Shown here: one piece after another, positions 8,415 to 16,700 of the stretch
Layout: every line of letters starts with the position of its first letter
Numbering within the stretch: position 1 is the first letter of the stretch
Assembly (NCBI GenBank): GCA_001443375.1
Contig: LDXM01000024.1
Span: 1 to 41,272 of the forward strand
Source: Chloroflexi bacterium CSP1-4
GTDB lineage: Bacteria > Chloroflexota > Limnocylindria > Limnocylindrales > CSP1-4
Length of the DNA: 41,272 nucleotides
Direction of reading: 5' to 3'
Translations under genes and position numbers: made by a program
Notes under the pieces: generated by a model
Databases searched by the model: none
What the model was told of the DNA's origin: nothing
The model's input: the letters and a program-made list of their open reading frames with translations, nothing else

Positions 8415-9458
8415 GTGACCGAGCACCCAGTCCCTGTCCCCGTCGTCGAGCGGGCGGCCGCCGAGCTGCCGCAGCTCACCTGGCGGCCGCTGCGGCTCGC
8501 CGACCTGCCGGCGCTGCACGTCCTGGTCGCCGCCGCGGAGAGGGCCGACGGGGAGCGCTTCCCCACCACCGTCTCGGATCTGGAGCACGAGCTCACGGCG
8601 CCGGCCATCGACCTCGCGCGGGATACGATCGCCGCCGAGGGCGTCGACGGCCGCCTGCTCGGCTGGGGGCGTCTGGAACTCCGCACGGGCGCGACCTGGA
8701 ACCGTATCCACGTCTTCGGGGACGTCCATCCCGACGTCCGGCGACGCGGGCTGGGCACTGCCGTCATGGGCTGGGCGGAGCGCGCGGCCGGGGTCCTCTT
8801 CAACGCACGTGCCGGCGAGCTGGATGCGGCGCTGCCGTGCGTCCTGACGGTCCACGCGTCCGACGCAGACGCCGCGCGCGCCCGCCTCCAGGAACGCTGC
8901 GGCTTCAGCGTGGTCCGCTACTTCAACGACATGCTGCGACCGCTGGACCAGCCGATCCCCGAGCGGGCGCTGCCCGACGGCTACCGTTTCGTGGTCTGGT
9001 CGCCCGAGCTCGACCCTGCGTTCCGCGAGACCCACAACGCCGCCTTCGCCGATGTCTGGGGCGCGACCCACGTCGATGCGGAGCGCTGGAACCACGAGTT
9101 CACCGACGATCCGGGCTTCCGCCCCGACCTCAGCCTGGGCGTGATGGCCGGCGACCAGCTCGTCGGCTACGTCATGGTCGGCGACTGGGAGGGGCTGACC
9201 GACGACGCGGGACTCCAGGCCGCCTGGCTGGCCCTGATCGGCGTGCGGCGCGAGCACCGCGGCCGGGGGGTCGCGAGTGCGGCCATCGCGCGGGCGCTCC
9301 ATGTGGCCCGCGACGCTGGCTACGCGGCGGCCGGCCTGGACGTGGACACGGAGAACCTGGGTGGTGCCCCGCGCCTGTACGAGGGCCTGGGCTTCCACCC
9401 GGTCAAGCGCCTCGCCCTGCGCGCGAAATCCGTGATCGAGCCTGGGCGCGCTCGGTGA
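8415..9458 (+). CDS. Tandem GNAT-domain acetyltransferase (MshD-like architecture)
   Basis: A 347-residue protein with two GNAT domains. The first (about 20-175) has VHPDVRRRGLGTAVMGWAE as the acetyl-CoA loop; the second (about 190-345) has IGVRREHRGRGVASAAIARA and ENLGGAPRLYEGLGF. Mycothiol synthase MshD has the same two-domain plan, but so do many unassigned GNAT proteins. The GTG start is served by TAGGAG at 8403-8408, directly after the transposase stop, so the insertion may have replaced its native promoter. It overlaps the next gene by 4 bp (GTGA), implying translational coupling. Confidence 0.78.
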   Translation: MTEHPVPVPVVERAAAELPQLTWRPLRLADLPALHVLVAAAERADGERFPTTVSDLEHELTAPAIDLARDTIAAEGVDGRLLGWGRLELRTGATWNRIHVFGDVHPDVRRRGLGTAVMGWAERAAGVLFNARAGELDAALPCVLTVHASDADAARARLQERCGFSVVRYFNDMLRPLDQPIPERALPDGYRFVVWSPELDPAFRETHNAAFADVWGATHVDAERWNHEFTDDPGFRPDLSLGVMAGDQLVGYVMVGDWEGLTDDAGLQAAWLALIGVRREHRGRGVASAAIARALHVARDAGYAAAGLDVDTENLGGAPRLYEGLGFHPVKRLALRAKSVIEPGRAR

Positions 9459-10732
9459 CCGGCACCTCCGGCCCCCTCGCCGGCGTCGTCGTGTGCGACC
9501 TGTCGACCGTCCTCGCCGGACCGTACTGCACGATGCTCCTGGCCGACCTGGGCGCGGACGTCGTCAAGGTCGAGCCCCCCGACGGCGACGGCACGCGCGC
9601 CTGGGGGCCGCCCTACGCGGGCGCTCCCGAGGCCGGCGCCGTGTACGAAGCCCGCGACCCGCGTGCCCGGTCGGGCTATCGGGGCGAGTCGGCCTACTAC
9701 CTCTCGATCAACCGCAACAAGCGTGACCTCCGCCTCGACCTGAAGCCCGAGGGCGGGCGCGAGGTGCTGCGCCGGCTGATCGCGCGCAGCGACGTCCTCG
9801 TGGAGAACTACCGGGTCGGGGGGTTGGAGCGGCTGGGCTTCCCGGACGACGAGCTCGAGCGGCTCAACCCACGCCTGGTCCGCCTTTCGATCACCGGCTA
9901 CGGCGCCGACGGCCCGCTGGCCGACCGACCCGGCTACGACTTCATCATCCAGGCCGTGGCCGGGCTGATGTCGATCACCGGCGCGCCCGACCAGGCCGGC
10001 GGCGAGCCGACGAAGGTGGGCCTGGCGATCTCCGACCTGACCACCGGCATGCTCGGGGCCGTGGCCGTCCTGGCCGCGCTGACGGGGCGGGAGCGGGCGG
10101 GGTCGCCGGCCTTCGGTCGGGGCCAGCGAATCGACCTGAGCCTCCTCGAGTCGACCGTCTCCATGCTTGCCAACCAGGCCTCGAACTACCTCGTGGGTGG
10201 CATCGTGCCCAGGCGGCTGGGCAACGAGCACCCCAACATCACGCCCTATGAGACGTTCCAGACCGCCGACGGCGAGATCGCCGTGGCCGTCGGCTCGGAG
10301 CGTCAGTGGCCGCGTTTCTGCGCAGCGATCGGGCGGGCGGGATTGGCCGCCGATCCGCGTTTCGCCGACAACGCCTCGCGCATCGCCCACCGCGGGGAGC
10401 TGCGAGCGGAGCTGGACGGCGTGTTCGCGAGTGCGGGATCCGGGGAGTGGCTGCGGTGCCTCGAGGCAGCCGAGGTGCCCTGCGGGCCCATCAACGACCT
10501 GGCCGCCGTCTTCGTCGAGCCGCAGATCCTCGCACGGCGGATGGTCGAGACGATCGAGCATCCCACCATCGGCCCGCTGCGCGTGACCGGCGTGCCGTTC
10601 AAGTTCAGCGCCACGCCCGCGAGCGTGCGGTCGGCGCCCCCCCTGCTGGGAGAGCACACCGACGAGCTGCTGGCGTGGCTGGGGTATGAGGCGCAGGAGG
10701 TGATGCGGCTCCGCGGCGAGGGGATCGTGTGA
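9455..10732 (+). CDS. CaiB/BaiF (class III) CoA-transferase
   Basis: A 425-residue family III CoA-transferase. The N-terminus has GVVVCDLSTVLAGPYCTMLL and ADVVKVEPPDGDGTR; the CoA-binding region has NRNKRDLRLDLK and LVENYRVGGLERLGF. The catalytic aspartate is about Asp227 in RIDLSLLEST. These enzymes move CoA between carboxylic acids, for example oxalate, carnitine or branched-chain acids; the substrate here is not inferable. The segment around residues 50-75 (EAGAVYEARDPRARSGYRGE) is longer than usual. The GTG start overlaps the stop of the GNAT gene. Confidence 0.88.
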   Translation: MTGTSGPLAGVVVCDLSTVLAGPYCTMLLADLGADVVKVEPPDGDGTRAWGPPYAGAPEAGAVYEARDPRARSGYRGESAYYLSINRNKRDLRLDLKPEGGREVLRRLIARSDVLVENYRVGGLERLGFPDDELERLNPRLVRLSITGYGADGPLADRPGYDFIIQAVAGLMSITGAPDQAGGEPTKVGLAISDLTTGMLGAVAVLAALTGRERAGSPAFGRGQRIDLSLLESTVSMLANQASNYLVGGIVPRRLGNEHPNITPYETFQTADGEIAVAVGSERQWPRFCAAIGRAGLAADPRFADNASRIAHRGELRAELDGVFASAGSGEWLRCLEAAEVPCGPINDLAAVFVEPQILARRMVETIEHPTIGPLRVTGVPFKFSATPASVRSAPPLLGEHTDELLAWLGYEAQEVMRLRGEGIV

Positions 10733-10820
10733 GCACGACCCGCTGCGCGATGCCGGCCGGCGCCTCGATCGGGAGTGCGTCGTGCGCTGTCGGCCACGGG
10801 CTGTCCCCTCGCCCTTTCGA

Positions 10821-10980
10821 TGTCAGTACTACTGGCATCCGGCGCACTATCTCCGGTATCGACGTCGCACATCGGGAAGATTCGCGCGCTTCCGCGACGA
10901 TTCGTCAGTCGTACCGACGGACTGCAGCACAAGCTGCCCTCGGGCATGGGATGTGCGGTCCCGCGCCAGTACTACTGACA
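10821..10980. repeat. Family B 160-bp inverted-repeat element, copy 1
   Basis: The ends are perfect 16-bp inverted repeats, TGTCAGTACTACTGGC and GCCAGTACTACTGACA. The element shares with copy 2 (20868-21027) an internal block TTCGTCAGTCGTAC and a right-hand block from GGGATGTGCGGTCCCGCG to the end. The rest of the interior differs. Both copies are exactly 160 bp. This element fills most of the 285-bp gap between the CoA-transferase and the Sua5 gene and has no coding potential. Confidence 0.85.
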
Positions 10981-11017
10981 TCCGCCCTGACATCAGCGCT
11001 GAAGCCCACGCGCCTGA

Positions 11018-12028
11018 TCAGGTGCGCGCCGCGGCCCGGCGCAGGCGATCCATGACCGCACGGCCGAGGCCGGTGTCGGGCACCGCCTGGGCGGCGATCC
11101 GGTCCAGGCCGGCTGCATCGAGGCGGTGGAGTGCGTCGAAGAGGCGAGCCGCCCGCTCGATCTCGTCGCCGGTCGGTGAGAGGACCTCGACCGCGGCATA
11201 GGGCCCGCCGCTTGCCTCGGCGGCGCGGCGGCCGGCGTCGTCCGCGGCCAGCAGGCCGAGCCGCTCCCCGGGGAGCGCGGCCAGACCCCCGTCCGCGGCC
11301 ACCAGCTCGACCCGCGCGCGCGGCGCGTAGTGGCTGGTCGCTCGCCCTGGCGCCAGTGAGGCCGTCGTCGGGCCCTCCTCGGGGCGCTCGAGCGGCCCGA
11401 TCAGCGCCTCGATCGTCTCGATAGGCGTGCCGCCGGGGCGCAGCAGGAGTGCGCGCCCTCCGGCGAGTTGGATCACCGTCGATTCCACGCCCACGCGGCA
11501 CGGACCGCCGTCCAGGACGATCCCGATCCGCCCGCCGAGCTGGGCCACGACGTGCTCGGCGCGGGTAGGGCTCACGCGGCCGAAGCGGTTGGCGCTGGGC
11601 GCCGCGATGGGCACGCCCGCGGCGGCGATGAGCCGCCGAGCCACGGCGTGGTCCGGCACGCGCAGCCCGACCGTGCCCAGGCCGGCCGTGACGATGCCGG
11701 GGATCGTGGGGCGCTTGCGCAGCACGATGGTCAGCGGTCCTGGCCAGAGTCTCGCGGCCAGCAACGCGACGCGCGGGTCGTCGGCGTCGGCCGCGACCGC
11801 GTAGCGGCGCACCTCCCGCGCGTCGGCGAGGTGGACGATGAGGGGGTCGAAGCTCGGCCGATCCTTGGCCGCGAAGACGCGCGCCACGGCCTCGGCGTCG
11901 AGCGCATTCGCCCCGAGCCCGTAGACCGTTTCGGTCGGGAAGGCGACGGGCTCGCCGGCACGGATGGCCGCGGCCGCCTCGCGGATGGCGGCGCCGTCGT
12001 CGCCCGGCAGGACGCGCGTCTGAACCAT
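11018..12028 (-). CDS. sua5: Sua5/YciO/YrdC threonylcarbamoyl-AMP synthase
   Basis: A 336-residue Sua5-type enzyme that makes threonylcarbamoyl-AMP from threonine, bicarbonate and ATP for tRNA t6A37 synthesis. The YrdC domain (1-200) shows PVAFPTETVYGLGANA, AKDRPSFDPLIVH, WPGPLTIVL, PDHAVARRL and PIAAPSANRFGRVSPT. The C-terminal Sua5 domain (about 235-336) follows the typical SHYAPRA linker. The start at 12028 is supported by CACAAT (12036-12041, minus strand) 7 nt before the ATG. Confidence 0.92.
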   Translation of the reverse strand: MVQTRVLPGDDGAAIREAAAAIRAGEPVAFPTETVYGLGANALDAEAVARVFAAKDRPSFDPLIVHLADAREVRRYAVAADADDPRVALLAARLWPGPLTIVLRKRPTIPGIVTAGLGTVGLRVPDHAVARRLIAAAGVPIAAPSANRFGRVSPTRAEHVVAQLGGRIGIVLDGGPCRVGVESTVIQLAGGRALLLRPGGTPIETIEALIGPLERPEEGPTTASLAPGRATSHYAPRARVELVAADGGLAALPGERLGLLAADDAGRRAAEASGGPYAAVEVLSPTGDEIERAARLFDALHRLDAAGLDRIAAQAVPDTGLGRAVMDRLRRAAART

Positions 12029-12035
12029 GGCCGCG

Positions 12036-12041
12036 ATTGTG
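12036..12041 (-). promoter_or_regulatory. -10 box of sua5 (leaderless type)
   Basis: CACAAT on the minus strand, 7 nt before the ATG at 12028. Confidence 0.45.
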
Positions 12042-12161
12042 GCAGGGGTCGCTGGCGTCGGTCGCCGGGGCGCCGACTACCCGCAGTGGTCGGCACCACA
12101 CGAGCGTTGCCGGCCCGTGCAGCCATGCACGCATCCGGGCCCCCTGTGATGAACCCGCTGC

Positions 12162-12195
12162 TAGACTCGCGGCCGTCACGTTACCCACCAAGGAG
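12162..12195 (+). promoter_or_regulatory. -10 box and Shine-Dalgarno of the SDR gene
   Basis: TAGACT (12162-12167) is followed by a leader of about 32 nt with AAGGAG (12190-12195), 10 nt before the ATG at 12206. This is a conventional leadered gene, in contrast to many neighbours. Confidence 0.5.
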
Positions 12196-12205
12196 ACCAG
12201 CCGCG

Positions 12206-13027
12206 ATGCCCGACGCGCGCCAACCCTGGGCCCTCGTCCTCGGCGCCAGCAGCGGCTTCGGCGAGGCGACGGCGCGGGCGCTCGCGGCGGCCGGCTACGA
12301 CATCGCCGGTGTCCATCTCGACCGGCGGCAGGGTCAAGCGCACGTCAAGGCGATCAAGACCGCCATCGCCGCGAGCGGCCGCGAGGCGTACTTCGCGAAC
12401 ATGAACGCGGCCGACGACGCGAACCGTGCCGAGTTCCTGGCCGGACTGCGCGAGCGTTTCGAGGCCCAGCAGGCCACGACGGGACGGCAGCCGTATGTCC
12501 GCGTCGTGATGCACTCGCTCGCCTTCGGCACCCTCAAGCCGTTCCTCGGGCCGGACGCCGACTCGTCGATCAACCGCAAGAACATGGAGATGACGCTCGA
12601 CGTCATGGCCCACAGCCTCGTCTACTGGGCGCAGGACCTGTGGCGCGGCGGCTTCCTGGGCGATGGCTCCAAGGTCTACGCCATGACCAGCGAGGGCTCG
12701 ACGCGCGTGATCGGCAACTACGGCGCAGTCAGCGCGGCGAAGAACGCCCTCGAATCCCATTGCCGCCAGCTGGCCATGGAGTTCGCCAAGCACCACACGG
12801 GCGTGACGGTCAATGCGATCCGGGCCGGCGTCACCGTCACGCCGGCACTGATGCAGATCCCGGAGCGTGACGAACTCATCGCCCACGCCACCTCGAAGAA
12901 CCCGATGGGCCGGATGACGACCGTGGATGACGTGGCGCGTGCGATCGTGGCGCTCTCGGCCGAGGGCACGCACTGGATCACCGGCAACGTCATCGGCGTC
13001 GACGGCGGGGAGCTCATCTCCGGCTGA
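12206..13027 (+). CDS. Short-chain dehydrogenase/reductase, enoyl-ACP-reductase-like
   Basis: A 273-residue SDR oxidoreductase. The Rossmann motif LGASSGFGEATARALAAAG occupies residues 11-30. The catalytic Tyr/Lys pair is in GNYGAVSAAKNALES (YxxxK-like region), and the C-terminus ends WITGNVIGVDGGELISG as in SDR reductases. The segment DVMAHSLVYWAQDLW and the preceding HSLAFGTLKPF recall FabI/FabL enoyl-ACP reductases, but the active-site tyrosine spacing is not clearly of that type, so substrate and pathway remain open. Start chosen from AAGGAG at 12190-12195. Confidence 0.78.
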   Translation: MPDARQPWALVLGASSGFGEATARALAAAGYDIAGVHLDRRQGQAHVKAIKTAIAASGREAYFANMNAADDANRAEFLAGLRERFEAQQATTGRQPYVRVVMHSLAFGTLKPFLGPDADSSINRKNMEMTLDVMAHSLVYWAQDLWRGGFLGDGSKVYAMTSEGSTRVIGNYGAVSAAKNALESHCRQLAMEFAKHHTGVTVNAIRAGVTVTPALMQIPERDELIAHATSKNPMGRMTTVDDVARAIVALSAEGTHWITGNVIGVDGGELISG

Positions 13028-13040
13028 CCGCCCGCCGTGC

Positions 13041-13251
13041 CGCGTTGTTCAGGAAACACCAAACCGGGCATCGCGCCCGCGCGGTCGGGTCGTGCGCGGG
13101 TTCAGGGTCCCGTCGGACACCCCGGTTGAACGTGGCGTCAGCCGCGAATCGTGCTTCAGGTCGCGCCATCCCGGCTCACGAGGCCTGGCACGGCACGCGA
13201 AGGCTTCGCTGGGGCCCCGATCCCCTCGTTTGGTGCGCCACAAACAACGCG
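13041..13251. repeat. Family C inverted-repeat element, copy 1 (211 bp)
   Basis: The left end CGCGTTGTTCAGGAAACACC then AAAC is the imperfect inverse of the right end GTTTGGTGCGCCACAAACAA then CGCG. The left end matches copy 2 (22067-22267) at GCGTTGTTC..GAAACACCAAAC. The interiors of the two copies are not obviously similar. It fills most of the gap after the SDR gene. Confidence 0.7.
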
Positions 13252-13292
13252 GGTCGGCGCGAACAGGGGGTCGGCCTCCGACGGGCAGTCGG

Positions 13293-13751
13293 TCAGCCGG
13301 ACGGCGGCACTCCGCGAGCGCTGCCGCAGTGGTAGCAGGCGCCCAGGCTCGGCTCGTTGAACGAGTGGCACGCGTCGCAGGCCCACCACGCCTCGTCGGC
13401 CGGGCGACGCGGCCGGGCCCAGCGACGCGCCAGCCGGATGGGGACCACGATCGCCAGCGCCGCGACGGCCCCGAGGCCGAGGGCGAGCGCGCCGAGCAGC
13501 GGCACGGGGATGTCGGCAGGCGACTCGTAGGAGTCGCCCGTGTAGTGCCCGACGATCTTCCCCAGCGTGCACAGCAGGCGCAGGTCAAGACCCGCGGCGC
13601 CGTCCGCCTCGATCGTCCGGCAGTCGGGATCCTCGGCGGCAGCGACGGCCGGGGTCGCGACGAGCACGAGCAGCGCCAGGAGCGCGGCGAGGCTACGGCG
13701 GCGTGACTTCGACGCCCGGCCCGTACCCGGTGAGTTCGACGTACGCCTCAC
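13293..13751 (-). CDS. Membrane protein with a C-terminal RanBP2-type zinc finger
   Basis: A 152-residue protein with a basic N-terminus and signal/anchor helix (about 20-39), a short outer segment with two cysteines (Cys44, Cys61), a second helix (about 83-108), an Arg-rich stretch and a cytoplasmic-looking tail. The tail reads W-x-C-x2-C-x3-N-x6-C-x2-C (Trp123, Cys125, Cys128, Asn132, Cys139, Cys142), an exact RanBP2-type zinc-finger pattern. No known function. The GTG start overlaps the end of the MMPL-lipocalin gene by 59 bp, so the two are likely co-expressed. Confidence 0.72.
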   Translation of the reverse strand: MRRTSNSPGTGRASKSRRRSLAALLALLVLVATPAVAAAEDPDCRTIEADGAAGLDLRLLCTLGKIVGHYTGDSYESPADIPVPLLGALALGLGAVAALAIVVPIRLARRWARPRRPADEAWWACDACHSFNEPSLGACYHCGSARGVPPSG

Positions 13752-16700
13752 CTCCCAACGTCCGGCCGCCCCGCGTCGCGCGCACCTGCTGCGAGCCCTC
13801 CCAGTAGACCACGCCGGTGGTCGCCCGGGTATCGAGCTCCTGGTCGGCGACGGTCGGCGTGAGCTCGATGCGCAGCTGCTCCTCCGGGACCGAGACGACC
13901 CATCCGGCGGGGTAGGTCGCGCCGGTGGTGGGGCTCGTCCAGGTCGTCACGACCTCCACGTCAAAGGCCTCGCGATCGAGGTGTGCCGCGCCCCCCTCGG
14001 GGAAGACGAACGTCCCGTAGGCAAGCGGATACGAGCCGTCCGGGCCACGCACGAGCGACAGGGTCAGGTCGGTGCCGTCGTCGAGGTTCACCGCGAACCA
14101 GTCCCAGCCGCCGCCTCCGACCGAGATGAAATCGCCCCACTGGTGGTCGAACCAGGCCGAGCCTTCCACCGCGAGAGCCTCGCCGTCCAGTGTCAGCGTG
14201 CCCGAAGCCGCCATCCGCGTCCGCGAGTAGTAGTAGGAGCCGCCGGCCGGCCCGAAGTCGACCCAGCCGTCGAGGTCGTGGAAGACGGGGATTCGATCCT
14301 GCGCGTCGAGGCGCAGTTCCAGCCCGAAGCCCGCCTCGGAGCTGGTCGCCCACAGGCTGTCCTGCCCGCTCACGCCGGTCATGACCCACGGGGCCGCGTC
14401 GGACGCAACGGCACCGTCCGCCCCCGCGGCCGGGATGGCCAGGTCGAACCCCTCGCCGGGCGAGGAGCGATCCGCCTGCTGCCCGACGAACGATCGCTGG
14501 TCGTAGCGGAATCGCCCTTCGCGTTCATCGGTCAGCGCCAGGTGCGAGGCCCAGCTGACCGGGAAGTCGCCGCGCTCGGCGCGGAAGACGACGTACTCGA
14601 AGCCGAAGCGCCGACCGTCCGCGGCGCGCAGATGCCCCGTGTAGTACCACCACTCGGTGAGGCGTTGGTGCGGCCCCTCGTCGCTCGGGAACCGGATGGC
14701 GCGCGGGTCGGCCACGGCGGCCGGCGGAGCGGGCGTCGAGGGCGGCGACAGTCGGGGCTCGGGATCGACGCCCAGCACGCGCCCGCCCGGCGAGCAGGAC
14801 GCCAGCAGCAGCACGCCGGCCAGGGCGAGCGCGGCGACCTGGACGAGCGTCGCGCCCTCCACGATCGGGAGGCGGGCGGCGATGAAGCGCTCCAGCCGCT
14901 TGGGCATCCACCAGTTCCGGTCGCCGAACAGGCGCATCGTGGCCGGCACCAGCAGCGCCCGCACGACGGTCGCGTCGAGCGCCACGGCGATGGCCATGCC
15001 CACCCCGAGCGCCTTGATCAGGACGATGTCCGCGAAGGCGAACGAGCCGGCCACGAGCACCACGATGAGCGCCGCAGAGGTGACGATGCGGCCGCTCCGC
15101 TCGAGGCCCCGCGCCACCGCGAGCCGGTTCTTGCCGGTGCGGTCGTAGACCTCCTTCATGCGCGAGAGGAGGAAGACCTCGTAGTCCATGGACAGCCCGA
15201 AGAGGACGCAGAAGAGGATGACCGGCTGGGTCGTCTCGACGAAGCCGAGCGGCCCGAAGTCCAGGACGCGCGAGAGGTTGCCGTCCTGGAAGATCCAGAC
15301 CAGCGCCCCGAAGCTGGCCAGGATGGAGAGGCTGTTCATGACCAGCGCCTTGAGCGGCAGGACCACCGAGCGCAGCAGCACGAACAGCACGAGGTACGTG
15401 GTGACGAGGATGAACAGCCCCGTGCGCGGGAAGTCCTGGCCGATGCGGTCCACGACGTCCTTCACCTCGGCCGCCCCGCCGCCCACGAGCACCCGCAGCC
15501 CCGCCGGCGGAGCCAGCTCCGACGCCGGATCGCGCAGGGCCTCGACGAGCGCCCGTCCCTCGTTCGCGTTCGGGCCGTAGGGGGTCGTCAGCGTCACCGT
15601 GGTCAGGTCGCCCCGCGTGCTCGAGGCCACGGCCATGGCCACGAAGCGATCCGCGATGCCGCCCGGCGACGCCAGCAGCAGCTGGTACTGGGCCCTCGTC
15701 AGGCGCGGGTCGACGTTGACGATGGAGTCCACGCGCGTGACTCGCGGGTCCGCGGCCAGGCGGCGCGTCCAGTCGTAGAGGAGCGCCACGTTCGCGGGAT
15801 CGAGGGCCGGCCCCGCCGTGCGCACGGCCAGGACGAGCGGCGCGAACTCGCCCTCGCCGAACTCGCGGGCGAGGATGTCGTAGGCCTGGCGAGAGGGCAC
15901 GTCGGGCGGCAGGATCGTCGCGTCGGGGGCGTTGAAGCGCACGTGCAGGAACGGCGCGCCGAGCAGGAGCAGGAAGGCCAGCGTGGGCACGAAGACGCGC
16001 CAGGGGTGGTCCATGACCCGGTTCGCCAGGCGTTCCCAGTAGCCGCTGCGAGGAGCCACCGGGTCCGCCGCAGCGGCACCCCGTCGTCGGCGCACGCTCA
16101 GCGCCTCGAGCCGCGGCCCCACGAACGAGAGGCCCGCCGGCAGCAGCGTCAGCGCGGCGAGCACGGCGAAGCCGACGACGATGGCCCCGGCGATGCCGAC
16201 CGAGCGCAGGATCATGAACTCGAAGAGCACCAGGCCGATCAGGCCGAGGAGCACGGTCAGCCCGCTGAAGAAGACCGCCCGGCCCGCGCTGCCGACGGTG
16301 GCCACGATCGCCGCGTCCACGACCGTCCGGTCGGTCGAGCCGTCGGGTCGCCGGCCGCCCCCGACCCGCGCCAGCTCTTCCCGGAAGCGGCTGGTCATGA
16401 GCAGCGAGTAGTCCACGCCCAGGCCGAGGCCCAGGAGCGTGGCCAGGTTGAGCACGAAGATGCTCATCGGCGTGACGGAGGCGAGCAGGAAGATGAGCGC
16501 CAGCGCGACGACGACCGCCGAGCCGCCCACCACGAGCGGCACGCCGGCGGCCACCACGGAGCCGAAGACGAGCAGGAGCGCCAGTGCCGCCAGGGGCAGG
16601 GAGATGAGCTCGGCGCGGCGCAGGTCGCTCTCGGAAACCGACTGGATGTCGCCGTAGAAGGCGGGCCCGCCGGCGAGGAGCGCCTCGATGCCCGGCACCT

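Larger units (their letters stand above)
7096..8415 (+). mobile_element. IS110-family insertion sequence (approximate limits)
   Basis: One IS110 transposase gene with a 258-bp non-coding 5' flank and almost no 3' flank, the usual IS110 plan. The motif CATAGGAGC occurs both in the leader (7269-7277) and immediately after the transposase stop (8401-8409). IS110 elements lack clear terminal inverted repeats and usually leave no target duplication, so the exact left end inside 7096-7180 cannot be set by reading. It separates the LCP gene from the GNAT gene. Confidence 0.7.

Noticed and set aside
8321-9454. N-terminal extension of the CoA-transferase frame (would give 803 residues)
   Set aside because: It lies out of frame over the GNAT gene and is Arg/Gly/Ala-rich; homology begins at the GTG at 9455.
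10905-12191. 428-codon minus-strand frame overlapping sua5
   Set aside because: Different frame from Sua5, with low-complexity Arg/Gly composition.
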